The notes: generated by a model not told the origin, from the letters alone. Positions 23,901-36,309 are shown, counted from the first letter of the stretch. The stretch: 64,000 nt of DNA from Phellopilus nigrolimitatus (GCA_021029095.1 JAJOHG010000001.1:1798001-1862000); one strand, 5' to 3'. Program-made: numbers and translations.

Positions 23901-24789
23901 TTGTCTTCTCTCGAAGGCTGGGTTTATTGATTTAAAAAATTACTTTATTTGCGCTGGTTAGCATAACTAGCTTCAAACCAATCATGTTGCATGCAGGGCA
24001 CTAGGACAGTGGACGCGAGACGATGCGAGACGACGTGATTTGGGCTGAGTCCGCGGAAAACGAGACGCTGGTTTCATTTTCGACCAGTCTTATTATTTAT
24101 GAAAACGGGCTGTAGCCTTTTCCGGCGGCACTGCACACAGTTAACATTTAAGAGAAGAAGCAAGACCGTTGGCGGCATATGCCCAAATGCAGAGCCCGTC
24201 CAGCTCTGAATCTCGATTGAGCTGCGTCATCAATGCTGCCAACTGAAGTCTTGCTCTGATCGCGCTTGCGGCGGGCGTCCGCCAATTATTCTGTTGAGTA
24301 TTGGCGCTTGCCCGTACCGCAAAATCCGTGTATGGTCTTTTCTTCATTGAGTGCAAATACGTCGGGCAAGGTACACGGTTACGGACTACGTGACGTCGGT
24401 ACTAGGCAGGACAAGAAGACGAGCGACAGGTGCATCAGAGAACAGAGGGTGCAATGGGACCCAAGGAAACAGACACGACAGGTCTCGGAGACAGGCAGCG
24501 ACTCGGAACAGACATACCACGAATGTGCGGAGGCAGGCAGGCGGGAGGAACGCGGAGCAAGAGGCGTTGAGCGCAAGACGTTGAGGCAAAAGAATAATGA
24601 TAAGATTCGCGGCCAGCAAGCGCAGTCTATTCCTGGCTCAGACCGCTGCGCAAGAACAATCAGGCCGAGCCGAGGAAGGTGGCCATACTGACCGCGAAGC
24701 TGAGGCAGAAAGTAACAGTTCCAGACGAAGTAAGAAAGAAAGAGAAAAAAAGAGACAGTCAAAGATGAGGAAAGCGAACAAAAGTTGCG
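20913..24789. other. 3.9 kb stretch without a recognisable gene
   Basis: The stretch runs from the eIF4E start to the stop of the minus-strand coiled-coil gene. No open frame here resembles a known protein or shows a convincing chain of exons. The longest (plus 22817-23350 and 24266-24691; minus 24379-24762) are of skewed composition. I looked for tRNA B-box patterns, snoRNA boxes and terminal repeats and saw none that I could support. A CpG-rich block (about 23000-23200) contains a run of GGCC repeats, followed by an alternating purine-pyrimidine tract (23203-23254). The stretch may hold the eIF4E promoter, 3' UTR sequence, a lncRNA or a fast-evolving gene. Confidence 0.4.
23203..23254. repeat. 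Alternating purine-pyrimidine tract (Z-DNA prone)
   Basis: About 50 bases are made almost entirely of alternating CG, TA and TG/CA steps (for example GTACGTGTACGTGTGTGTGC). They follow a GC-rich block with a GCCGGCCGGCCGGCC run near 23060. Such tracts can form Z-DNA. No function is shown. Confidence 0.6.
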
Positions 24790-26193
24790 TCAGCACGGGA
24801 AATTGTAATGAGGATCAGGGGCTGGGTACGAGACGGAGTGCCTGCGAGTAAGGTTCGAGGTGCGCCCATCCATGGATGAGGGGATTCCTTGGTCTGAGTC
24901 AGCACCAAGTTGCTCTCTCAACACATTATACTATGAAAAGTAGAACGATCAGCTTTTAGAACGGGCGCGAATCGAATATTAGAAGAATACCTTCACTTCC
25001 GCCTCTTTTTTCTGACTGTGTAGCTTCGAAACGGAATTTTGAAGATGCACGATCATTGTCTGAAGACCTTTTAGCTCTCTTAAATTCTGAATATATGCAT
25101 ATATGCACTTACACGAATCGAACGGCTCGTTAGACCTCGCCCTGAAGAGACACGCTCGACGGGGACAGGCTCCACACCGACGAGGCGTAGCTGGTCATGG
25201 AGGTAAAGCACGTAGTGCTCCAGGCAGTCGAGGTAGTACCGTTTTTTGTCATGCGACGAAATGGTGTCACTATTCAGCCGTCAGTATAGCAATAATTCTC
25301 CGGAGGAAGAAGACTCACGGATCCGTCGGCGTGTATCCCAAGTCTTTCGCGACCTGGTCCTGGTGCGACTTACGGTGCTTGACGCGCTTCTGTGTCTTCT
25401 GAGTATCGCGGTCGCGCGCGGACAGTTCGACCAGGAGCTCGGACGGCGTCGGGAACGTGTTCTGCGGTGGGGGGAGCTTGTCTGTCGGGTGCGTGTGCAA
25501 ATCAGAGGCGGCAGGCGGAATCGCTGCGGGAAGGAAGGGCGGGTTGGACCCGGCAGACGGCGCAGGGTAGCCAAGGGAAGACGCCTGAGGGATTTGAGGA
25601 ATATGCGGTACCTGTGGTACCTGTATGTAAGACAGATGGGCATTGTGGGCCTGGGGCGTGAAGTGATCGTATGCAGACGCGGGAGGCGTCATATCGAGAG
25701 GAGACGAATTTGCAGCCTGTGCAGATGACGTGCAAGCCATCTGCGTCGCGGTGAGCTCGCCGAACTCGGCAGCAGCGCTGGTCGGCTCCGGATGAGGGGA
25801 GAACGCGCCGAGGATTGTACCGTGTGCACCGGTGCACGCCGCGTTCGACCTGTTCAGCGCGTGAACGGGGTTATAAAACTGCACGGGGCGAGGAGAGTGC
25901 AGGGGGACGGACTGGGGGGCGTAGTGCTCTGGCGACTGAGTGAAATGCTGGGAGCTCGAGGAGTCCCACGAAGCGGCGGCGGCGACGTTGGAGGAGATGG
26001 AGGGAGGGTAGGGGGCAGCGCGCATGCGGCGCTCGCGTCTGTGGGATGCGACAAGAGGGGAGGGTGGCTGGGGAGTGGAGTTGAGGTCATCGTAGGAGAT
26101 GTCTGGAATATAAGAGCTGGTGGTGGAGCTGCTGTAAGCGGTGGGCTGGCCGTCGACGTGGGGGATGAGGTGGTTGTAGGTATGGACAAGCAT
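24790..26193 (-). CDS. Unrecognised coiled-coil protein, family member A
   Basis: I do not recognise this protein by name. The large first exon (26193 to about 25320) is rich in Pro, Ser, Ala, His and Gln and ends in a basic stretch (RDRDTQKTQKRVKHRKSH) and GYTPTDP. Splicing adds TISSHDKKRYYLDCLEHYV, then LYLHDQLRLVGVEPVPVERV and GLTSRSIR, then a coiled-coil exon (LRELKGLQTMIVHLQNSVSK), and a last exon ending YPAPDPHYNFPC with TGA at 24790-24792. The order is disordered region, basic segment, then amphipathic/leucine-rich helices, which could suit a DNA-binding dimer of bZIP type, but no canonical bZIP signature is present. The start at 26193 is chosen because TATATAA lies at 26247-26241, about 50 bases upstream; an in-frame ATG at 26274 would be upstream of that box. 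It is divergent from its paralogue at 26953. Confidence 0.7.
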
Positions 26194-26240
26194 GAGGGGC
26201 AGATGGAGATGAGGATATGAGGAGGGGGCGACAGGTGGTG

Positions 26241-26247
26241 TTATATA
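26241..26247 (-). promoter_or_regulatory. TATA box for family member A
   Basis: TATATAA on the minus strand, about 50 bases before the ATG at 26193. It supports that start over the in-frame ATG at 26274. Confidence 0.55.
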
Positions 26248-26879
26248 TGCTGGACAGACAGAGGACAGCAGCAAGCTAGCCCGATCAGCTCACGGAAGTG
26301 GCGCTGCATGGTAGTTAAGATTGAGCAGATCAAGGTAGCGCTAGATTCAAAGACCGACGACGGCAAAGTAACAGTTCGGGTTAGGCGAGATCTCGAAAAA
26401 TATTAATAGAGTTGCAACGTACAGCTTCGTGCACTCGGCGACGGGCGGATTGTGGCGTTAACATATGTTCTTTCAAGATCGACGCGAAGAGCTAAGCACT
26501 CCGAAGTGTAGAATAAAAATAATAATAAAAATAATAAAAATGCGAAAAGGAATGGGAGAAATGGACAGATAAACGTCAGTCATTATTGAAGAGTTGAGAG
26601 TGGAATATGAATATGCAGGCAAGCAGAAGAAGACCCGATTCGACGTCTGTGTCAAAGCAGCCATAGAAGCATCACATCGCTGTAAGGACTTTTAAACTCA
26701 GCCAATCGGCACGTTCTTTCCCCTTTTTGGCGTCTGTACGTATCTACCTGCGGAAGACGAATTACCTCAGTCCTACTTTAAATATATCCCTTTCCGGACG
26801 ATCATATGTCCTTCGCAATTCAAGGCACCCGACAGCCAGTCCTTCCTTCTGCTCGGAGAGTGCGGTCATAATCCATTAT

Positions 26880-26885
26880 TATAAG
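26880..26885 (+). promoter_or_regulatory. TATA-like box for family member B
   Basis: TATAAG 68 bases before the ATG at 26953, in a C/T-rich leader typical of fungal promoters. Confidence 0.45.
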
Positions 26886-26952
26886 ACTCCTCCATCACAA
26901 GCCACTCTTTGTATCATTTCTACTCGTCTCCTACCACCCTCTGCTACTTATC

Positions 26953-28354
26953 ATGGCCTTCTACCCTTACCCTCCCCACTCCTCTGATTACTCTTTGAAT
27001 TTCCACGACCATCTCGTCGACCCAAAGTGCGTACCTGCTTATGTTCTTTCACTCCATTCTAATAACTCCCCAGTTTCAATTCGACCCCCGTTCCTGAGGT
27101 CCCATTCCCACTTCATTTCACTGGAGAAGCCATTCTCCAGCCATGCCTCGAACATGTCCATTCCACTCCAAACGACTCCCACACTTACTCTCTCAAACCG
27201 TGCCCTCCCCCGCTTCAGACTGTCAACCTCTCTCGCCCTTCCGCGTTTGCTGATATTTCTGGCAACTCCCCTCTGGCCGGCTACCGCAGCCCTCTTGAAA
27301 ATCCCCACTCTCACATTTCGACCCCGATTTCTGCGGTCATATCTCCCGAGAACTCGACTCTCTACTCGAATTGCTCTGCTGCTGACAGCATGGCTTCTTT
27401 TTCTTCGAACACGAGTGGAGAGCTCGACTCGCCGGACTCTGGTTTCGCCGGTCAGGGAAACTTCAACCCGGATATGTTCTCCCCCACTTCTCCGACCGCA
27501 TTCCAATCCCGACCTGACGGAGGGGAACAGCAGCAGAGCCCCGCTGCTGCTACCGACGAGATTGCCGTCGACACGGACCAGTCAGCCTGCGACTTGCGAC
27601 AACTCAGAGCCCAAAAAGCGCGGGTCCCGACGCATCTGGACGCACGCGCTCGAAAAATTTCTGTTCACGCCTCACGAGATGTGAGTCACTCAAGCTCCCT
27701 GACTTCGCTTGACGCGAGTTTCGTGGCTGATATATCCGTTCTTCCCAGTGCGACGCTCGGCACTCCCCATCGCCGCACAATCTACTTGGCGAGCTTAGAG
27801 GCTCATATCGACCGGCTCCACAGTCAGCTTCTTGGATTAGGCCTCTACCCCATTCCCGTCGAAGAGCTCCAACCGTACAAAGGATTGAATTGCAAGACTG
27901 CCAAGGTCTGTCTATCGCTTTACGATCTGCTCCCCCATATTCCCTTCCCCCATTACGTTTCTCAATTGTCCCTTCTTTCGCCGTCGTAACAAAGGGGCGT
28001 AATGGTTTCAAATAAATCCACATCGAGACTTTTACCTTCACTCAGATCTCGGTGTTCCTCGGCGTACATATTTTTTAATATTGCTGTCGCGTCTATTAGA
28101 AGGAGTACTCTATTAAACTCAAACATTGACTCATATCTTTTCAATAGGGAATGGTTTCAGGTCTTCAGCACGATTTCGCCGAGGTACGCGCGCAGATGCT
28201 GGAGATCGATCGTGCGGTAAGAAATACAATCTTCACTCCGTTTTGGCTTAACGCCTTACATCTTTCCCAGGAGAATAATGCGCGCAGCATCGCGTCTATT
28301 CGCCAGAACCATGAGCTCCTCGGATCGGGGTCATTTTCCCTCGACCACCGCTGA
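26953..28354 (+). CDS. Unrecognised coiled-coil protein, family member B (paralogue of 24790-26193)
   Basis: Paralogue of the divergent neighbour; function unknown. Exon 1 (26953-27026) encodes MAFYPYPPHSSDYSLNFHDH. Exon 2 starts at 27074 and is Ser/Pro/Thr-rich (STPVPEVPFPLHFTGEA). It ends with a basic segment KKRGSRRIWTHALEKFLFTP followed by HE. The next exon continues with ATLGTPHRRTIYLASLEAHI, DRLHSQLLGLGLYPIPVEEL and NCKTAK, then GMVSGLQHDFAEVRAQMLEI and ENNARSIASIRQNHELLGSG. FTPHEIATLGTPHRRTIYLASLE aligns without gaps to the matching segment of member A, and the two introns around it fall at the same codons in the same phases (2 and 0). Exon 2 must change frame between about 27450 and 27600; a 55-base intron with a weak GTTCTC donor (27477-27531) or a single-base insertion could explain it. 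That part of the model is uncertain. Confidence 0.68.
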
Positions 28355-28863
28355 CCTTGGCTGCGGCTTTGCTTCACCAAAATGTTCTTTAATTTCTTTC
28401 TTTGGGTTTCTGTGGGCGAACTTTCATGGGTATGGTCTCTGGCTGAAAACGCCAGGCGATTGCGATAAGAATATGTAAAGGCTCTGTATCATTTATACTT
28501 TCGTTGTGTCTTGGAAGCTCGCCGGCGTATCGATATGCCCGTGTGCATTATTGGCACACCAGTGAAGTTTTCATGTTCTGTAAAGCAGTTCTGGCGCTTG
28601 CCGCCTGTATCTGTCCCGTTAAGCTTATATGTAGTATATATTTATGTTATTCTGGCGCTATGCTATCAAGACATTATATATTGGTCGAGCTACAACGAAA
28701 CGCATCAGCCCGATCCTACGCCACCAGCCACAAACGCCTAATATGGTAATCCTGTACGCCTTTGGGCGCATGGACTCACAGCCCACATGCACAGCCCGCA
28801 CCCTTCACGCCTCCACTCGCAGCCCTCCTCAATTCATCGAATCCCCGATTCCTAGCACACAGA
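28355..28863. other. Intergenic region before SPF30
   Basis: This holds the 3' UTR of the coiled-coil gene and the promoter of the SPF30 gene, on the same strand. No supported feature was seen. Confidence 0.4.
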
Positions 28864-29730
28864 ATGGACCAAAACGACCTCGAGACGTATCAGGTGCAGC
28901 TATCGCAGGTCGACCTCGCGCTCTCCGCCGACCCAGACAACACCGAGCTCAAGGACCTCGCCTCGGAGCTGAAGGAGCTCATCGAGCTCACGCGGGCCGC
29001 CCTCGCGCAGACGCAGGCCGCCGCGACAAAGTCCGAGTCATCGTCGCGGAAGGCCCCGCCGGGCGGCGGCGGCGGCGGCGGCGCGGGGGCGCCCTGCGAA
29101 GGCGTGGGTGGCGGGCGACGAGTGCCTCGCGAAGTACTCGGGCGACGGCAACTGGTACCCCGCGCGCATCACGTCCGTCGGCGGCGCGGTGGACAACCGC
29201 GTGTTCAGCATCGTGTTCCGGGGCTACAACACGACGGAGCTCTCGAAGGCGGGCGAGATCAAGGCGCTGCCCGCGTCGTACGCGGCGGCGGGCGCGGGCC
29301 CGTACGGCGGCGGCGGCGCGGGCGCGGGCGGTGCGGGCAAGCGCAAGCTGAGCAAGGAGGAGGAGGAGGAGCGCGAGCGCAAGAAGCGCAAGAACGGGAA
29401 GAAGGTCGAGACGCGCGCGGCGAAGGCGGAGGAGCAGAACAAGAAGCAGGCGTCGTGGCAGAAGTTTGCGAAGAAGTCGGAGAAGAAGGGGATACACATC
29501 GCTGGGGTGTCGGGCACGAGCATCTTCAAGACGCCCGAGAACCCGCTTGGAAAAGGTCGGAGCGTCGTTCGGATGTTTTCTTTTTTTTCTTTCGCTTTTC
29601 TCTCGGTCGCTGTGTCTAACTTATACTGTTTGCTCTTCATACAGTTGGCGTCACCGGCAGCGGAAAGGGCATGACGGAAAATGCGCCACGGCCCAAGAAC
29701 AAGTTCGCGAGGGATGGCAGTGCCTCATGA
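28864..29730 (+). CDS. Splicing factor SPF30/SMNDC1 (Tudor domain), with an apparent 1-nt frameshift
   Basis: Survival-motor-neuron-related splicing factor. Its Tudor domain binds symmetrically dimethylated arginines on Sm proteins and helps tri-snRNP joining. The ATG at 28864 gives MDQNDLETYQVQLSQVDLAL and KDLASELKELIELT, the usual N-terminal helices. The Tudor domain follows (WVAGDECLAKYSGDGNWYPA, VFSIVFRGYNTTEL), then a basic nuclear stretch (ERKKRKNGKK), QASWQKFAKKSEKKGIHIAG and, after one intron, VGVTGSGKGMTENAPRPKNK. Between the two parts a GGC-rich run (29055-29096) ends GGG GCG CCC T; removing one C gives GAPAKAWVAGDE in frame. I take this as an indel in a GC-rich run rather than a real break. 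The gene is strikingly GC-rich (28880-29470) compared with its neighbours. Confidence 0.87.
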
Positions 29731-31297
29731 GAGCACCTGTGAGCTCAATTGATGAACCGAATCATAAGTTCGTTGCTGACAGTCGAGCCTAGTCGTCTAT
29801 TTTGCGTTGTTCCTTTTCCACATCATCCATTGCTCATGCCGTTAACGAATCGCTCTTTTTTTCTCTCGAGGTGCACTAGAACGTCTTGGGATGCCAGATG
29901 AAGCAGGTGGGCTTTACAGGCGTGATTTTCGGATACGTATCTTTCTTTATTGTCAAAGACATGACAGACCCTCACTTCATATTTCTTCTCTCCGACAATT
30001 GTAAATACTCTCAGCCACCGACTCTGCGGGAACAGCTTCACAGCAAAAGACCCCCAGAATTGGCTTTTGCCACCTGTACGTGTTCATACCTGTAGAAACC
30101 AACCTTGTGATTTAATGTTTATCGGTGGAGCAAGAGCTCTCACTTGGCCTGACATGTCTGCTGTGCATTACAGGCATGATGCCAACCGGTGGTGGGAGTT
30201 ACTGTCCGTTGTAGTCAAGAAATGGCGCTTGGAAATTAGACCTACGGCAGTAAGTTATTTGCCCATCATCATCTACTGTCGATGCTGTCGTGAGTCATGA
30301 TCGCACAGAAGTAGCTGTTTGTGGCCGTGGAGCAGCTAGCTTTTTATTTACTGTACCTAGCATCCCGCGATACTATCATACAGGCACTTGGTACAGTGGC
30401 ATCGCGGCATTCTCCGTCGACGTCAAGCATGGACCCATCACGCAAGACGTATATTTGCGTCCGTCTCTGATGCTGGCTTCTTAAAGACTTTCTGTTGTCT
30501 GACCTCTGGATTTGCACGGATTTGCATCCTCGTTCCATTCCGAAAAAAATCCACGAGCGTCTGCGCATTCTCGTCTTCCCTACGTCAAATTTGGGGTTGC
30601 TATGCTTATTCAAGATTGGCAAATGTCACTCTCTTTCCCGGCCGAGCAGGAACGCGGGGGGATCTTCTCAGGGGAGGGAGCGCGCGCACTTTGCCATCTT
30701 ATCACCTTTTGCTCGCTTCGACGCGTGATCTCGACCCCCTCATAGGCGTTCGTCGATTGCTATGACGCATACTAAGACCGAAATTGCCGTTGATTGATGC
30801 GCACTGCGTTGTCCGTGGACCAACCGTGCAGTCGATCTCCTCCTTCAGAATTTTGATCGATCGATATCCCTTTGGTCGGCATTGCTTCCATCTCCTCTTG
30901 AGCAGTTGGTCGGATGCTTGAATCGTGCTCACGCCATGCAGAGTTATGTCTGAACGTAAAAGGTTTGGAAAAGTTTCGTCCGCTCTACAGAAATCGGGCT
31001 TCACAAGGCATACGTCGGCCGGGCGGGTCTACCGCTCTGCACACGGTTGCTGTTTCCCAATGCAACCATTGGGCAGATGGATGTGGTCAGAAGTCCCGAT
31101 GGACGCTACTCAACTTCATCTCAAGGATTATCGTGACTACATTGGAGTAGATCTGCAAACTTCGCAGAATATCCCTCTTCCCCTTTTACTAGGTTTATTT
31201 ACGATGTGAGGACAGGTACAAGGCAGGACATCGGACATAGTACAAAATCAATACATGCTATACACTAATACTGCAGGAATGCGAACGAAATGAGTTT
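29731..31297. other. 1.6 kb intergenic stretch
   Basis: It lies between the convergent SPF30 and RIO2 genes, so it should hold only two 3' ends, yet it is 1.6 kb long. No open frame (the longest run about 125 codons) shows family features. No tRNA, terminal repeat or known element was seen. Confidence 0.4.
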
Positions 31298-33298
<2,001 letters not shown>

Positions 33299-33502
33299 TT
33301 TTGGCGGATCGGTAGATGCGACTCGAGGCGGACTCGAGGCAGACTTAAAGCAAAGTCCGTGGATTTTTGAACTTCGAACCTTCGAAGTGACGTTTCGGTC
33401 TTTGCCGAACGTGCACGTGGGCTACGTTCTTGATCGACGCGACGGCGGCGACGCCACTTCATTAAGAGCGAACTTGAACTCATTATCAGTTAATAATTTC
33501 AA
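33299..33502. promoter_or_regulatory. Divergent promoter RIO2 / NAA40
   Basis: 204 bases between two divergent start codons. No obvious TATA box. Short imperfect repeats such as GACTCGAGGC (about 33320-33345) and TTCGAA (33367, 33376) occur here. Confidence 0.5.
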
Positions 33503-34513
33503 ATGACTCTCGGGCTCAAAGGAAAATACCAAGCGATAAAGAAAGCGAATTCCGTAAAGTTGTCATACTCTCGGTCCAAGGACTTCGAGACTGACTTTTC
33601 GATGGCAGGCATCCGCTTCGGAACTACAATGTTTTGTGCCATCGGTGCAGTCGATTAAAAACAGAAGGTACGGTCCCACTGTACTTATGATTTTTATATA
33701 TCCTCATATCCTTCAGTTACCGTATTCATGTATGTCATGCTTCTGATCTATCTGAGATGTTGCGCGGCCGTATTTGGGCAATGTTCGAACGAAATATGAA
33801 AACAATGCAAGTACAGTCAAGCTTTCAACTAGTTCTCTCATTTATTAAGTGTCTTTAGATATGAGGAGACCAATGTTTTTGAATGGGACCCATCGGGAAA
33901 ACAGGAAGAGATGTTTCATTCTCTTGCCCGGTTTTTACTGGTTATGTCCGACAAGACCAGTGATGACACAGGGGAAATTGACAAAAACGAACTACTTGGT
34001 TATGCGACCTTCAGATTCATAGAGAAGATTGGAGAAACGTGGTTTATCTGTGAGTGTATCTTCGATAATCTGTATCTCCTTGTCACGACTTTTTTCACCA
34101 CAATTAGTTATGAACTTCAAGCTAGTGAAAATGCCAGACGACTTGGATTGGGAAAAGCAATTATAGGCAATCTCGAGTATATGGGGCAGGCACTTAAGAT
34201 GACCGACATCATGCTCACAACCTTCACCAGTGAGTCAGTAGCTTCGTACGCTGAAATCGAGCTAGAGATTATCATTTGTTTGCAGAGAACGGTGAAGCGA
34301 ATGCATTCTACAGTTCACTAGGGTCAGCGCATTTTTCAGGAAGTCTTGGTCGAGATAGTCTTAATTATAACCCACGTCATAAATAGGTTCGAAGTGGATA
34401 GGACGTCGCCGGACTATGAGGAGGATGAATGGGTAGACGAGGAGGAAGAGACCAATTCGGATCCCGGTTATTCAATTCTTTCACGGAAAATAGGGAACCT
34501 TTCAGCTAATTGA
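33503..34513 (+). CDS. NAA40: N-alpha-acetyltransferase 40 (NatD; histone H4/H2A)
   Basis: GNAT-fold enzyme that acetylates the N-terminal residue of histones H4 and H2A. Exons include 33503-33553, 33609-33667, 33717-33806 and 33859 onward. They give MTLGLKGKYQAIKKANS, SYRIHVCHASDLSEMLRG, a conserved MFERNMKTIYEETNVFEWDP block, LLGYATFRFI, YELQASENARRLGLGKAIIG (acetyl-CoA site, R-x-x-G-x-G/A type) and LTTFTKNGEANAFYSSLGFE. The tail is acidic (EDEWVDEEEE) and ends SILSRKIGNLSAN. The intron 33807-33858 starts with GCAAGT, a GC-AG intron; using the nearby GT instead breaks the frame. The match to human NAA40 (NMQTMYEQ, YEVQL, ALQFEIDDSSP) is good. Confidence 0.88.
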
Positions 34514-34675
34514 TTTTGAGGTTGTCTCAGTGGACTACATGTACAGGAGACTGACTGCCATCTTGACTCGTTTTTACTTTGAAATAAAAATCCTGAATTA
34601 CATAATCGTCAAGACCGCTCTCAACGGCCGCGGCTGATCCTCCGTAATCTCTCCTCCCTCCCCAACCTTGCAACG

Positions 34676-35127
34676 ATGCTCTCATCACTATCGCGGCGCG
34701 TGCCGCGTACAAACCCTTCGCGAACTCTGCAACAGCAACGACGAAATGCTGGTGGTGCCCCTCATTATAATGAGCCCTCTGGCTGGCTGTTTGGCGAGAA
34801 GGTGAGTAATCTAGTGCGGTTCACACTGAGGTCGTTGCTCATGACATTACTCAATCCGTATTTAAAGCCACCTCCATCAGGCCAGAAGCGCCAAAGAGAG
34901 AGCTGGGAGCTGATGTGGTATTGGGGAATGTTTGGATCCATGGGCCTCGCGACGGTGCTGATATATTATAAGCCCGACACTAGGTACGTCGCTGCGAGAG
35001 CTTGCTTTCTGGTTCGTGCTCGTCTTACGCTGGCCAACTATTTTCCAGTATACAAACATGGGCTTTGAAGGAGGCGAAGGAGCGCATGGAGGCACGCGGG
35101 GAGAAAGTCGAGTACAAACCTTCCTAA
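34676..35127 (+). CDS. NADH:ubiquinone oxidoreductase ESSS subunit (NDUFB11-like)
   Basis: Small accessory subunit of mitochondrial complex I with one membrane helix. The ATG at 34676 gives a basic mitochondrial presequence (MLSSLSRRVPRTNPSRTLQQ), then HYNEPSGWLFGEK. Splicing at 34802 and near 34868 joins PPPSGQKRQRESWELMWYWG to the helix MFGSMGLATVLIYYKPDT. The last exon (from about 35049) gives IQTWALKEAKERMEARGEKV and EYKPS. The length of about 110 residues and the HYNEP/YKPDT blocks fit fungal ESSS subunits. It converges on the GCSH gene, about 190 bases away. Confidence 0.85.
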
Positions 35128-35318
35128 GTTTCGCCACCGCGCACTCCCCCACCGCACCGCGACGGGGTCGCGGTCATCTTTCTCTAACATGTTCATAGAT
35201 TTACAAGACTTTGCTCAAACGTCTGATCTATTGTGGAAACAAATAAGTGTCTACTGTATATGTAAAGGCACCCATAAACCTGGCCTTCGATCGTCATTAT
35301 CCCCGCTGTGTTTCTCGT

Positions 35319-36108
35319 CTACGATTCGCAGTGTGCTTTATACGCCTCGGCATCCATCAATTTATCGATCTGCAGATTGCATTAAATCAGTAATTGCAGG
35401 ATACGAGATACGTTGGATTGCTCACTTCGTCGGGCTTGGACAACTTAATTTTGCAGAGCCATGCTGAAGAACGAATGTTAGGGAGCATCTAGTGCAGTTC
35501 CATGCTTTACTCGCACCTTTGTCTTCGGGAGACTTGTTAATCAAGCCAGGCTGGTCACCAAGTCCTTCATTAACTTCTTTTACGGTTCCAGAAACGGGCG
35601 AGTACTGTGTTAGAAAGTTACAGAAAGTTAGTAGTATTAGGAATAGCGCAGGTATAATACTCAACGATGTCCGACGCTGCCTTGACGCTCTCCACGGCAC
35701 CAATCTGCTCTATAGGCCGGCGGATTGTTTTGAGCAAGTGACTTGAGCTCTATGATAATCTCAGCTCACCCCCAGCAGCCACTTCAGTCCCAATGGACGG
35801 CAGCTCGACGAAGACGACATCCCCTAGACTCGACTGGGCGTAGTCAGTGATAGAAACTGTGCCGATGTTTGTTGCGTCGTCGAACAGGACCAACTCATGG
35901 TCTGTCGTGTATTTTTTCGCTGCGGAAGAAAGCACGGTCAGTCAGACAGTGCTGGTGTTTAAGCAGGCCGACCGTGACGCTATTACTATTACTCACTAAC
36001 AAGCGTGCGCACGAATGGCGAGAGACGCTGCTGCCGACGCACAGCAGCATACGTCGGAGAGCGAAGGGGCGCTCGCGAAGAAGCACGGAGGGCTGCCAGC
36101 ATGGACAT
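35319..36108 (-). CDS. Glycine cleavage system H protein, mitochondrial
   Basis: Lipoyl carrier of the mitochondrial glycine cleavage complex. The start at 36108 ([20 protein letters not shown]) gives a basic presequence, and exon 1 ends near 36000. The next exon gives [20 protein letters not shown] and [21 protein letters not shown] short exon then gives [13 protein letters not shown], holding the lipoylated lysine in ESVKAASD. The C-terminal exons give [40 protein letters not shown], and [12 protein letters not shown]. All hallmark blocks are present and spliced in frame (for example GGGG|GTGAGC joined at AGCAGATTGG to read EQIGAVE). About 165 residues, as expected. Confidence 0.93.
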
Positions 36109-36309
36109 GGTTAGAGCAGAAGGAGAGCGGAGGTGAGGCGGAGGCGCGTTCCGCTGACGCGACAAACTTCAGCTTCTTCACATATGTAAATCATCGCGTG
36201 CTGAATTCTAACTAGTCGTGTCGCAAACCACTACATGTACAACATGAAAATATGATTCGTTATAGACGTATATCAGGTTGAGTGCGCGAAAATATGATTT
36301 ATTCGAGCT

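Larger units (their letters stand above)
26194..26952. promoter_or_regulatory. Shared promoter region of the divergent coiled-coil paralogues
   Basis: This 759-base gap lies between two divergent paralogous genes. It contains a minus-strand TATA box (26241-26247), a plus-strand TATAAG (26880-26885), and an AT-rich run of AATAATAAAAATAATAAAAA (about 26517-26540). Joint regulation is inferred from layout. Confidence 0.6.

Noticed and set aside
24266..24762. Frames on both strands near 24.3-24.8 kb
   Set aside because: They overlap each other and the 3' flank of the minus-strand coiled-coil gene; no family features.
26953..27684. Continuous 243-codon frame from the ATG at 26953
   Set aside because: Ignores the GTGCGT...CAG intron (27027-27073); the Leu/Arg-rich reading looks like a shadow of the Ser/Pro-rich frame.
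29000..29610. Gly/Arg-rich frame continuing from SPF30 past 29100
   Set aside because: It runs out of frame over the Tudor domain and lacks any known motif.
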